A stretch of DNA of 10,897 bases from Conidiobolus incongruus B7586 (GCA_000697335.1 JNEM01015793.1:1-10897), one strand, 5' to 3'; shown: positions 1 to 8,596, counted from the first letter of the stretch. Notes: generated by a model from the letters alone, not told the origin. Translations and numbers: made by a program.

Positions 1-46
1 AAATATATTTAAATATTAAATTATATATATTAAACAATAAAACTAA
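1..46. other. AT-rich flank upstream of the LTR element
   Basis: Short flank made almost only of A and T, with no recognisable gene or signal. Bases 42-46 (actaa) resemble 10601-10605 (actat) and could be a remnant 5-bp target duplication of the LTR element. In sequence this AT-rich a four-of-five match is weak. Confidence 0.4.
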
Positions 47-433
47 TAAGTTATATATTAAATCATTAATTAAAGATATAGTTATTAGCTACTTCATTAT
101 TTTATTAATTTATTATTTTATTATTTTATTATTTTACTAATATATCAATAAATATTTATTTTTTGTAATTTTATTTGAGATAATATAAGAATCTAATATT
201 GATAAAATAAGAAGATTTGTATTTATTAAAAAAGAAGAAATTATTCTTTTTAGAGATAAAAATAAAAGTTATATTATGTTATTAGTTTTCACAAATATTT
301 TATCTAATTAATCTTTTCTAAACTTAATATAATTTAACTTTATTCTAATTGTAAATTTTAGAAACACAAGGTAACTTAGATATTAATAATATTTATAATC
401 TCTTTTAACTAGACCTTAATTTAAAAAGTTAAC
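47..433 (+). repeat. 5' LTR of the fossil gypsy-type element
   Basis: This repeat aligns along its whole length with 10211-10600. Shared landmarks include the TTATT-rich tract near its start, the block around 185-195 (taagaatcta), 258-268 (aaaataaaag), 290-312 (caaatattt followed by tctaattaat), and the end around 423-433 (aaaaagttaac against aaaaagtcaac). The right edge is set by where similarity stops, just before a candidate primer-binding site. The left edge is less certain, between about 47 and 51. Many differences from the other LTR are C/T or G/A. No promoter element can be assigned confidently in such AT-rich DNA. Confidence 0.82.
94..137 (+). repeat. TTATT-type low-complexity tract inside the 5' LTR
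   Basis: A run of TTATT/TTTA units (cattattttattaatttat and onward). The corresponding part of the 3' LTR (about 10252-10310) has a longer tract of the same kind. The tract therefore belongs to the LTR and its length differs between the two copies, as expected for replication slippage. Confidence 0.75.
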
Positions 434-434
434 T

Positions 435-446
435 TGGTAAATAAAA
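435..446 (+). other. Candidate primer-binding site
   Basis: The sequence tggtaaataaaa starts one base after the end of LTR similarity. It opens with TGG, the complement of the CCA end of a tRNA, as expected for the minus-strand primer site of an LTR retrotransposon. The tRNA cannot be named because the rest of the site is AT-degraded. Confidence 0.45.
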
Positions 447-945
447 AAAGGTTAAATTTAAGAAGTCATTAGATTTTAGTTAATTACTTAAAATCTTAAT
501 ATTTATAAAATTAAAAAAAATAAAGGTTTTATTTATAATTATAAAAATAAAACATAATTACTAGAATTAAATAAAAAAAATAATGCATTTTTAATAAATT
601 TAAAAAATAAACCTAAAAAGTAATTTAATAAACAAGACTTTAATTTATAAATAAATTTATAATATGGTTTTATGAAGAGATTTTATTCAACAATATTACT
701 ATATATAATATAGATAAAACTCACCCAAATAAGTTAAAAGTTTAAAAAAACCTTAAATCACTATATCAACAGATTTAAAAAATAAATTAAAAGATATATA
801 TATAATATATTTTAAAAAATAAAAATATTGATAATGATATATTCCTTTAAAAATACTCTTAAAGAAAAAATATATTTATAATTTTATAAATGATTTAACT
901 AGGATAAAATAAAAGGAAAATTACAAAATTTTAATGAATATATAT
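447..945 (+). pseudogene. Fossil gag, first part
   Basis: This stretch lies where gag is expected, directly after the 5' LTR and candidate primer-binding site and before the nested Tc1-like cluster. Its translation is lysine- and aromatic-rich and looks like degraded capsid-type coding sequence on the + strand. I identify it by position more than by similarity. It is broken throughout and ends at the TA target site of Tc1-like copy A. The end of gag lies beyond the cluster, after 4876. Confidence 0.5.
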
Positions 946-947
946 TA

Positions 948-985
948 ACCTACAAAATAGGTTATAAAATCAAAAATATATATAT
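948..985 (+). repeat. Left terminal inverted repeat of Tc1-like copy A
   Basis: It pairs with 2468-2505 on the other strand. It contains the outer copy of the motif gttataaa (961-968), which recurs in the inner repeat 177 bp further in. Confidence 0.8.
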
Positions 986-1125
986 ATTAATTAATAACTA
1001 AAACAATTGTATATACTAGATTACTTAAAACTATAATATATAATTAAGGTATATGATTTAATAATAAATAAATATATTTAGATATAATTAGTAAACTATT
1101 AGCAAAAATATTAACCTCTAATATT

Positions 1126-1170
1126 TAACTAAGATGAGTTATAAATTTGTATGTTTTTGAGATAAAGGGA
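1126..1170 (+). repeat. Left inner (subterminal) inverted repeat of copy A
   Basis: The sequence around aagatgagttataaatttgt matches the reverse complement of 2288-2330 (aaggtgagttataaattta). It repeats the gttataaa core of the outer terminal repeat in the same direction (1138-1145), giving an IR/DR arrangement like that of Sleeping Beauty and related Tc1-like elements. Such repeats are known in those families as transposase binding sites; that role is inferred here. Confidence 0.75.
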
Positions 1171-1267
1171 TATATTTAACAATATATAACCATATCTTTT
1201 TTCTCTGTTTGCTATTATTTTATATAATATTTTATAGATATACTAAATTCTTTTTATTAGTATCATT

Positions 1268-2280
1268 ATACCTCAATCCCTCTCTAAAAAAATCAACTTG
1301 TGTATTAATCAACTTTATAAAAATGGTAAATTAAGTTGTGATATTGCTAGAATTACTAGTGTTAGCTAGTTTACTATAGTTAAAGCTGTTAAAAATAGCA
1401 ATAAAAAAACATTTAAACTTAAACTTAAGTGTGTTAAAATATAAATAAATATGATAAGAAGTATATTTATAGGTTGGTTAATACAGGTTAATATAATACT
1501 ATTGTAGAAATATAATAGGAATTGTAAAACTATACAAGAATATTAGTTAGCACTAATATTATATGTATTTTATATTAGCATAGATACTACTCACACTTTA
1601 AGAAAAAATACCCCCAACTAAAAAAATCCCACTATAAAACTAGGTGGGAGTTTAAATATTGCTACTAATATTAAACTAAAACTAATTAGAGTAAGGTTAT
1701 TTAGTGTAATGAAAGAAAAATATACTTTAGTAGATTTGATAAAAAAGCTAAATACTTTAGAAAAGATATAGAACTATTTTATAACCATTATGTTAATTTT
1801 ACCTAAAAATATAGTGGTGGGTTAATTATTATTTAGGGATATAAATTATATTTAGGTATAGGGTATCTTTATAAAGTTAATAGAGGAATTAATACTGAGA
1901 TATACTAAAGTATTCTAAAAAATAAATTAAAAACAACCATTAAATAATATAGGTTAAATAAATCTAATGTTATTTTTTAACAAGATAATACCTCTTCTTA
2001 TACTATAGCTTTTACTACCAAATAGCTTAAAAATAATAAGATAACAGTTATAAAGTAGCTTCTTCAATTTCCTAACTTTAATCAAATTAAATACCTTTAG
2101 GATCAGTTAAAAAAAGTTATTAAAGTTTTCCCCCAAGTAAAAAATTTAAATCAACTTTAAAAATATGTTTAAGAAGCATAGAATAAGATTAACCTTTTTT
2201 TGTATAAAAAGTTAGTTGATTTTATACCCTATAAATTTAAAGAAGTTAGAAAAGTTAAAGGTAAATACATTAAGTTTTAA
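1268..2280 (+). pseudogene. Tc1-like DD34E transposase, copy A (broken)
   Basis: The transposase would bind the inverted repeats and cut and paste the element into TA sites. The likely start is the codon ATA at 1268, followed by Pro-Gln-Ser-Leu-Ser-Lys. The fragment copy B still has ATG here, so the start was lost by a TpG to TpA change. Residues about 10-55 form a helix-turn-helix of the kind LYKNGKLSCDIARITSVS. The second catalytic Asp survives in the QDN motif (codon 1984-1986). The first catalytic Asp is now Asn (1708-1710) and the Glu is now Lys (2089-2091). The 34-residue gap between the last two is kept, as in DD34E enzymes. Conserved Trp codons are now TAG (1702-1704 and 2098-2100). 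There are well over ten in-frame stops, and a 1-base deletion near 1440 relative to copy C. Intact length would be about 337 residues, normal for Tc1. Confidence 0.85.
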
Positions 2281-2287
2281 TTTTTTT

Positions 2288-2330
2288 TTATCACCAAAAA
2301 CCTATAAATTTATAACTCACCTTAGGTAAA
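2288..2330 (-). repeat. Right inner (subterminal) inverted repeat of copy A
   Basis: This is the inverted partner of 1126-1170. Its core tttataac (2310-2317) lies 174 bp from the outer core tttataac (2484-2491), close to the 177-bp spacing on the left side. Confidence 0.75.
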
Positions 2331-2467
2331 ATTTAAAGATTTATATTTTAACCAATTAATAGCTAAATATCATTATTTAATAATATATATAACTAATAAA
2401 TATCATAGATTTTAATTATTTAATTTAAGTTTATTTCATTAAATATTAATTAAGTTATTATTAAAAA

Positions 2468-2505
2468 TATAAGTGTTTTTGATTTTATAACTTATTTTTG
2501 TAGGT
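2468..2505 (-). repeat. Right terminal inverted repeat of copy A
   Basis: This is the inverted partner of 948-985, ending in gtaggt just before the TA at 2506-2507. The ten bases 2501-2510 are the exact reverse complement of 943-952, across the element end and its target duplication. Confidence 0.8.
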
Positions 2506-2507
2506 TA

Positions 2508-3308
2508 ATATATAATTAATGTATATTATTTAATAATTAATAAATATATTTAAATATATTAATTAAACTATTAGCAAAAATATTAAACTATAATATTTAG
2601 CTAAGATAAGTTATAAATTTACTAGTTTTTAAGATAAAGGGATATATTTAATAATATATAACCATAACTTTTTTCTTTTCTTGTTATTATTTTATATATT
2701 ATTTTATAGATATATTAAATTTTTATTATTGTTATTTTAATGTTTAAATCCCTCTCTAAAATAATCTACTAATATATTAATTAATTTTATAAAAAAGATA
2801 AATAAGCTTATGATATTATTAGAATTACTATTGTTAGCTAGTCTACTATAGTTAAATTTATTAAAAATAGCAATAATAAAACATTTAAACTTAAACTTTA
2901 ATATATTATGGTTATAAATAAATATAATAAAAAGTATATAAATAAGTTGGTTAATATAAGCAAATATAATATTATTATAAAGATATAGTAGCAACTATAA
3001 AACTATATAAGAATAATAGTTAACACTAATACTATTTTATATACTTTATATTAACATAGATACTATTTATATCTTAAGAAATAACATCTTTAATTAAAAA
3101 AATCCTATTATAAAGTTAAGTGGGAATTTAAATATCATCATTATTAATAAATTAAAACTAATTAGAATAAAGTTAATTAATTTAATAAATCAAAAATATA
3201 ATATAGTAGATTTAATAAAAAAACTAGATATTTTAGAAATGATATAAAATTATTTTATAATTATTATGTTAATTTTACCTAAAAGTATAATAATAAGTTG
3301 ATTATTAC
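2508..3308 (+). mobile_element. Tc1-like transposon copy B, fragment cut at both ends
   Basis: From about 2508 the sequence aligns with copy A from about position 1032 onward (tatataattaa, then the block attagcaaaaatatta). It includes the left inner repeat core gttataaa at 2610-2617 and the first half of the transposase. The outer left end, about 85-90 bp, is missing. Similarity stops near 3307 in the middle of the transposase, a point that corresponds to about 1832 in copy A. Its left edge abuts the right target duplication of copy A, and its right edge abuts the left target duplication of copy C. No continuation of B is found before A or after C. It is more AT-degraded than A or C. Confidence 0.8.
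2740..3308 (+). pseudogene. Tc1-like transposase, copy B (5' half only)
   Basis: This is the N-terminal half of the same transposase as in copies A and C. It starts at ATG 2740-2742 followed by Phe-Lys-Ser-Leu-Ser-Lys, and it is the only one of the three copies to keep ATG at this place. The helix-turn-helix segment and the linker toward the first catalytic Asp are still alignable, but many codons have become TAA or TAG. The gene stops near 3308, before the second catalytic Asp, because the 3' part of the element is missing. It cannot encode a working enzyme. It is useful mainly for inferring the original start codon. Confidence 0.78.
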
Positions 3309-3490
3309 ACTAACTTATAAAAGTAAGGTATAAAATCAAAAATATATATATTTTAATTAATAACTAAAATAAATATATATATTAGATTACTTGAAAATAT
3401 AATATATAATTAAAGTATATTATTTAATAATAAATAAATATATTTAAATATATTTAGTAAATTATTAGCAAAAATATTAACCTTTTATAT

Positions 3491-3535
3491 TTAACTAAGG
3501 TGAGTTATAAATTTACAGGTTTTTAAGATAAAGGG
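3491..3535 (+). repeat. Left inner inverted repeat of Tc1-like copy C
   Basis: It contains ctaaggtgagttataaattt and pairs with 4657-4697 on the other strand. Its core gttataaa (3504-3511) lies 177 bp from the outer core ggtataaa (3327-3334), the same spacing as in copy A. Confidence 0.75.
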
Positions 3536-3633
3536 ATATATTTAACAATATATAACCATATCTTTTTTCTCTCTTTGCTATTATTTTATATAATATTTTA
3601 CAAATATACTAAATTTTTTTTATTAGTATTATT

Positions 3634-4650
3634 ATACTTAAATCCCTCTGTAAAAAAATCTACTTGTGTATTAATTAACTTTATAAAAAAGGTAAATCAA
3701 CTTGTAATATTGCTAGAATTACTAGTGTTAGTTAGTTTACTATAGTTAAAGTTGTTAAGAATAGCAATAAAGAAACATTTAAACTTAAACTTAAATGTAC
3801 TAAAATTATAGATGAATATAATAAGAAGTATATTTATAGGTTAGTTAATACAGGTAAATATAGTACTACTGTAGAAATATAGCAGGAACTATAAAACTAT
3901 ACAAGAATATTAGTTAATACTAATACTATTATATATACTTTATATTAACATAGATACCACTTACAATTTAAGGAAAAACACCCCCAACTAAAAAAATCCC
4001 ATTATAAAACTAGGTAAGAGTTTAAATATTGCTACTAATGTTGAATTGAAACTAATTAGAGTAAGGTTATTTAGTTTAATAAAACAAAAATTTATTTTAG
4101 TGGATTTAATAGAAAAGCTAGATACTTCAGAAAAGATATAGAACTACTTTATAACCATCATATTAATTTTACCCAAAAGTATAATAGTAGGTTAATTATT
4201 ATTTGGGGATGTATGTTATTTTTAGGTATAGGGTATCTTTGTAAAATTAATAAGGGAATTAATACTGAGATGTACTAAAGTATTTTAAACAATGAATTGA
4301 AAAAAACCATTGAATAATATATATTAAACAAATCTAATGTTATTTTCTAATAAGATAATACCTCTTGTTATATTACAGCTTCTATTACTAAATAACTTAA
4401 AAATAATAAGATAATAGTTATAAATTAGCTTTTTTAATTTTTTAACTTTAATTTAATTAAATACTTTTAGGATGAATTAAAAAAAGCTATTAAAGTTGTC
4501 CCCCCAGTAAAAAATTTAGATCAACTTTAAAAATATATTCAAGAAGTATAAAACAAGATTAACCCTTCTTATTATAACAAGTTAGTTGATTCTATACCCT
4601 ATAAACTTAAAGAAGTTGGAAAAGCTAAAGTTAGATACATTAGGTTTTAA
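3634..4650 (+). pseudogene. Tc1-like DD34E transposase, copy C (broken)
   Basis: This is the same protein as copy A but without a frameshift: 339 codons including the final TAA, so 338 residues. The start codon is ATA (3634-3636), degraded from ATG as seen in copy B. The helix-turn-helix lies near residues 10-55. The Tc1 motif region IIIWGCMLFLGIGYLC is well preserved and matches the family's WGC block. Of the catalytic triad, the first Asp is now Asn (4078-4080), the second Asp is kept (4354-4356), and the Glu is now Lys (4459-4461), 34 residues after the second. About twenty in-frame TAA/TAG/TGA codons are present, many where the family has Gln or Trp (for example 4072-4074 and 4468-4470, both Trp positions). 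The family call is firm; activity is impossible. Confidence 0.86.
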
Positions 4651-4656
4651 TTTTTT

Positions 4657-4697
4657 TATCACCAAAAACCCACAAATTTATAACTTACCTTAGGTAA
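4657..4697 (-). repeat. Right inner inverted repeat of copy C
   Basis: This is the inverted partner of 3491-3535. Its core tttataac (4677-4684) lies 175 bp from the outer core tttataac (4852-4859). Confidence 0.72.
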
Positions 4698-4835
4698 AAT
4701 TTAAAGGTTTATATTTTAACTAATTAATAGCTAAATATTAATATTTAATGATATATATAACTAATTAATATAATAGATTTTAATTATTTAATTTAAGTTT
4801 ATTTCATTAAATATTAATCAAGTTATTAGTAAAAA

Positions 4836-4873
4836 TATAGGTGTTTATGATTTTATAACTTATTTTTATATAA
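4836..4873 (-). repeat. Right terminal inverted repeat of copy C
   Basis: The reverse complement reads ttatataaaaataagttata, then aaatcataaacac. It matches the left end of copy C and the right end of copy A. TA follows at 4874-4875. Confidence 0.72.
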
Positions 4874-4875
4874 TA

Positions 4876-5100
4876 GTATAATACATTTAATATTATTAAT
4901 ATTAAAAATAAAAGATCTATTATTATTATTATTATAAAACAAACTATAAAGAAAAAGTTTAACATAAAATTAAATACAATAGACAATATTTATTAAAATT
5001 TATTAATATAAAAAAATTTTCGTAAAAATATTAAAAATATGTTATATTTGTTTAAAACTTGAAAATCCTTTATAATAGTGTTTTAAAAAGGGAAAAACTT
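4876..5100 (+). pseudogene. Fossil gag, C-terminal part with zinc-knuckle-like motif
   Basis: The retrotransposon resumes directly after copy C. Around 5038-5080 the translation keeps cysteines with the spacing expected of a retroviral-type CCHC zinc knuckle, which binds RNA in the nucleocapsid part of Gag. A short TAT repeat (4918-4936) lies at the start of the stretch. This part is broken like the rest of the element, and the motif assignment is moderate. Confidence 0.5.
4918..4936. repeat. (TAT)n microsatellite
   Basis: Uninterrupted trinucleotide run of about six units within fossil gag. A similar run of TTA units lies at 6723-6740. Both look like simple slippage products. Confidence 0.8.
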
Positions 5101-6722
5101 TAGATTAATAAAAATAAAGAGTTTTATTAATTTATCCAATATATCCTTGATATTTATTTCTTATGTTTTTATTAAAATAAGATTAAAAAGAACCTAAGAT
5201 AAAGAAAAATATCTTTGGGAAAGACTTATAATAACTATAAAAAAACCTACATAATAAACTTAAAGAATAATGGAAATAAGATTATAACTTAAAATAATTA
5301 AATATAGTGAAAAAACTTGAAAACTAAAAAGAAATGATATTTGATGGTTACAATAAATAAATAAAAAAAACAAATCAATATATATAAAAGTTAATAAACT
5401 AATCAGTTATAATAAAGTAATAAGGTAATAAAATTAATAGTTTTTAAAAGAGCTAAAATAAAATAACATTTTAATAAATTTTATTAATATTATAACCTAT
5501 AGGTAATAAAGAATAAAAGATAATCAAAGAAAAAACTAAATTATTACAAATGGTAAAACCTATAGATAAAGCTATAAATATAAAAAAATCACTCCAAAGT
5601 TAAAAAAATTTAATAAAAAAACACGAGAAATGTATCTTATTAATAACTAGAAATAAACTATATTATAAGTAATATTATTCTTAGCTAAAATAAAAGGGAA
5701 ACTATTTAAGGTTATTAGATATCTATTATATTAAAATAATAATCTCTTATAAATATTTCAAAAAGTTAAGTATAAAAAAAATTTTAAGATTAGTATAAGT
5801 ATAGAATTTACTAAAAACAATAATATAAAGAAAAAAACGCATTTTAAATATTAAAAGTTAAAATAATAAGTAAAATAATAAATATACCTGTAATTATATT
5901 AACTAAAAGCAGATGTAATTTATTAGTTGGTATATTATAGTTAATGATAGTAAATTTTATTTTAAATTTATATAATAAATTTATAAAAATAAATAGTTAT
6001 AAATTTAATCAAAAAAAGTTTAATAACATTAGTTATTTTATATTATTAGTAAAAGAAAATAAAGGTAATGATTTATTAATCTTTATATTATTGAAATTTA
6101 ATATAAAAATAGGTGATAATAAAGATATCTAGTTTATTTATTATAAAAGTTTTATAACTTAACTTAATATTATTTATAAATTAAATATTAATTTAAAAGT
6201 AAAAAATAGTTATTTTAATAATTATCTATTATAATTCAAATCTAAAAAAATAATTAAACTAATTAATTATAATTTTATTATCAAACTAATAAACAAAATT
6301 GTAACAATATAATTCAAATTTAAAATTAGATCTAACTTTAAAATAAAGTGAAATAATTGTTTAATTTATATAAATAAATAAAATTTAAAATAATAAAAAT
6401 CTATCAATTTAAATATATTTAATTTTTTTAAATAAATATATATATTATTTTCTAATAAACAAAAGATCATTATAATTTGATAGAATATAAAATATTAGAA
6501 TTATATCATAATAAAAAACAACAACATTAATTATATTTAATTTTACAAAACTAATATAGTATATTATTTATTAATAAGTATAATATAAGCAAGGTAAATA
6601 TTAAATATAAAATATACTCTGATAAATTAACATCACTAAAAAGTTATTTACTGTAAAAATTATTTAAAAAATAGGTTAAAATCTAAAAAATAAAAGAATT
6701 ATTGAGAGCTGATTTAATACAG

Positions 6723-6740
6723 TTATTATTATTATTATTT
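6723..6740. repeat. (TTA)n microsatellite
   Basis: Six tandem TTA/TTT-type units within the fossil pol region. Confidence 0.75.
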
Positions 6741-7268
6741 AAAATACCAATGATATTTATTTAATAATCTAATGATTCTTTATAAGTTTGTATTAATTAT
6801 CATCTTATTAACAAAATAATATAATTAGATAATTACCTATTACTTAAAATTAATGATAATTTAAAATAACTTACTAATATAAAATAGTTTATTACTATTA
6901 ATTTTTTAAAAGATTATTATCAAATACCTTGTTCTTTAGATTTAAGAATAATTATTGTTTTTGTTATTTTTAATATTATATATTAATGGAAAATTCTTCT
7001 AATAGGTATAAATATTTCAAAAGTTATATTCTAACAATTGCTAAATTATATATTAACTAATTTATAACTAAAAAATTATTTCGTTTATATAAATAATATC
7101 ATTATTTTCTTATCAAATTTTTAATAATATTTAATTAACTTAAATGTAGTTTTTAACTAATTATCTAAAATAAAACTAAAAGTAAATTATAAAAAAATTA
7201 ATTTATAATAGATAAAGTTATAATGTTAAAATATATTATATTTAAAGATAAAATAGAGATAGATTTAA

Positions 7269-7285
7269 AAAAGCTTGAAGCTTTT
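7269..7285. repeat. Perfect 8-bp-arm palindrome next to the mariner insertion
   Basis: The arms aaaagctt and aagctttt are separated by a single G. A second small inverted repeat (acttat / ataagt, 7296-7309) follows. Both lie in the about 60 bases just left of the mariner element. This patch is richer in G+C than the flanking retrotransposon. No function can be assigned. Confidence 0.6.
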
Positions 7286-7321
7286 GTCAATTTACACTTA
7301 TCTATAAGTATAAAGCAATTA

Positions 7322-7358
7322 TTACTCTGCATTTTTAATAATGGGAATTTTTTACAAT
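7322..7358 (+). repeat. Left terminal inverted repeat of the mariner
   Basis: It pairs with 8597-8633 on the opposite strand. The best preserved block is aataatgggaa followed by a T run. It lies beyond the 3' end of the transposase frame. Confidence 0.82.
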
Positions 7359-7415
7359 TAAAAATAAATAAACATTTGAATATTTGATATATAAAAATAA
7401 ATATATAATATAAAT

Positions 7416-8465
7416 TTAATAGTTTCCTTTATTATTAATAACTTTTTGCTATACTTTTAGCAAACTTCTAACACTTAGAAAACAGTTCTTTTTATTAAGG
7501 ACTGAAATTTGATGTTATACAAACCAATTAAATTTTCTTGCAGAAATTTTCTTTCCTGTAAGCTGGTTTTTTAATTACCTAAAGTAATTATAATCACATA
7601 GGTTATAATCAGGGGAATATACTGGATGTGGTAGTTTTTTCCAGTCATTTTTAATTAGAAAGTTTTTTACAGCTTTTGATTTATGTATTTTGGAATTATT
7701 ATTTAAAATAATAGGTCTTCTTAAATTATATTGAGAACACTAATTAGAAATACTTTTATTTAAAAAAGCAATATATAGTTTACTATTAATTGATTTTCTT
7801 TCAGTAACTAAATAAAAATAGCATATAATATTATAATCCATTACAATAATTAACATTTGCTTATTAACAAAATACTTATTTAAAGGGATTTGTAGAGGGG
7901 GTTGATTTAGCTTTATCTAGCATCTTGATTTGTGTTTTAGTAAAGGATTATACATAGGGATCTAAGATTCATCAATTGTAATTATTCACTGTAAAAGTCT
8001 AGGCTTCTAGTAATTTTTCAATAGGTTTTGTTTAACAATAGCTACTCTAGCTTTTTTTTGAGCTTTAGTTAAATTATAAGGTACCTATTTTATATTTTTA
8101 TTTATTAATTTTAGTTTAAACTTTAAAATAAATTAAATACTTATAAGACTAATATTAAAGTACTTAGATAATTCTCTAGCTGAAATAAAAGTATACTTTT
8201 CAATATATTTTTTCACTCTATTTACAATTAAAAGAGTGACAGTTGAAGTTAGTTTTCTAGATTTTAACAGGTTTTGAATAGTTTCTCTCCTAGCCTTAAA
8301 ATAATTTACCCAGCAATAAACTGTTAATTTAGATAATGCTTTATTACCAAAAGCTGCTTGTAGATTTTGAATAATTTTAGAGGGTTTATGGTTAAGTTTT
8401 ACTGATACCAAAATAAAAGACTTTTGATGATTACTATTTGGTTTAAGCATAATTAAATTAAACAA
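7416..8465 (-). pseudogene. Mariner DD34D transposase (broken by stops)
   Basis: One continuous frame of 350 codons runs from ATG at 8465 to TAA at 7416-7418 with no net frameshift, the usual mariner length (about 345). The first 110 codons are open and form the N-terminal DNA-binding part. Motifs include LQAAFGNKALSKLTVYCWVNYF, cf. the mariner/SETMAR HTH_48 pattern, and SARELSKYFNIS. The linker VPYNLTKAQKKARV matches the mariner WVPH.LT block. The catalytic domain keeps Asp165 (codon 7973-7971, ITIDES) and Asp291 (7595-7593, in YSPDYNLCDY). The middle Asp at residue 256 is Asn (7700-7698), with 34 residues between 256 and 291 as in DD34D. The C-terminus QKVINNKGNY is typical. About ten in-frame stops lie after residue 110, at least two of them at Trp positions (7964-7962, after DES, and near 7450). 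Confidence 0.88.
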
Positions 8466-8503
8466 CCAATTTTAAAAAGTTAATTTTTTAATGAAAAAAA
8501 CTA

Positions 8504-8521
8504 ATATATATATATATATAT
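8504..8521. repeat. (TA)n microsatellite in the mariner 5' leader
   Basis: About eight TA units lie between the transposase start (8465) and the right terminal repeat (8597-8633). Slippage here probably changed the leader length; no regulatory role is evident. Confidence 0.75.
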
Positions 8522-8596
8522 TAAAGATATATAATTTCCTCTTAACTTTGTATATATTTATTTATTTCAAACTAATAATATGTTTGAAAAATCAGA

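Larger units (their letters stand above)
948..2505 (+). mobile_element. Tc1-like transposon copy A, full length (1558 bp)
   Basis: The element is bounded by inverted repeats. The left end (acctacaaaataggttataa and onward) matches the reverse complement of the right end (acctacaaaaataagttata), including cctacaaaa and gttataaaatcaaaaa. A TA dinucleotide flanks each side (946-947 and 2506-2507), the standard Tc1/mariner target duplication. The interior holds one transposase pseudogene (1268-2280) flanked by untranslated arms of about 320 and 225 bp. It sits inside the gag region of the fossil LTR element, in the same direction. Copy C (3313-4873) matches it end to end with 1561 bp, and the two differ mostly by C/T and G/A transitions. 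It cannot move by itself because the transposase is destroyed. Confidence 0.85.
3313..4873 (+). mobile_element. Tc1-like transposon copy C, full length (1561 bp)
   Basis: This copy aligns with copy A from end to end. The left end (acttataaaagtaaggtata) and the reverse complement of the right end (ttatataaaaataagttata) form the terminal repeats. TA lies on both sides (3311-3312 and 4874-4875). The interior carries the transposase pseudogene (3634-4650) and the same paired inner repeats as copy A. The ends are more degraded than in A, so the boundaries are accurate to within a few bases. The fossil gag resumes immediately after it. Confidence 0.82.
5101..7319 (+). pseudogene. Fossil pol, protease and reverse transcriptase region
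   Basis: This stretch lies between the zinc-knuckle-like motif and the nested mariner. From about 6890 onward the + strand translation resembles the palm of a gypsy reverse transcriptase, including the block around the polymerase active site near 7080-7115. The stretch 5101-6890 is where protease and the RT start are expected. It is so AT-degraded (for example, 6361-6420 has only 2 G or C in 60 bases) that I cannot place domain limits. No other gene or insertion is recognisable in it. The whole region is broken. Confidence 0.55.

Noticed and set aside
94-137. CRISPR-like regular repeats
   Set aside because: The TTATT units are contiguous low complexity without spacers and lie inside an LTR of a eukaryotic element.
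2737-2994. An 85-codon open frame on the minus strand
   Set aside because: It is antisense to the Tc1-like transposase of copy B, with composition set by AT richness (Ile, Asn, Phe, Lys) and no recognisable motif. It is a shadow, not a gene.
1268-4650. A genetic code that reads TAA/TAG as Gln (ciliate-like)
   Set aside because: Many stops do fall at Gln positions. However, TAG also falls at conserved Trp positions of the Tc1-like transposases (1702-1704, 2098-2100, 4072-4074, 4468-4470) and of the mariner, and ATG has become ATA. RIP-type mutation explains all of these together.
5944-6132. A 62-codon open frame on the + strand
   Set aside because: It lies inside the fossil pol region, has low-complexity AT-driven composition and shows no motif I can name. 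It is best seen as a chance open stretch within the retrotransposon.
7422-8501. Shorter mariner boundaries, with an apparent gttt-type inverted repeat and TA at 7420 and 8502
   Set aside because: This pairing would cut into the transposase C-terminus and leave almost no leader. The 7322-8633 pairing has a much better repeat (aataatgggaa block), TA duplications and the normal 1.3-kb size.
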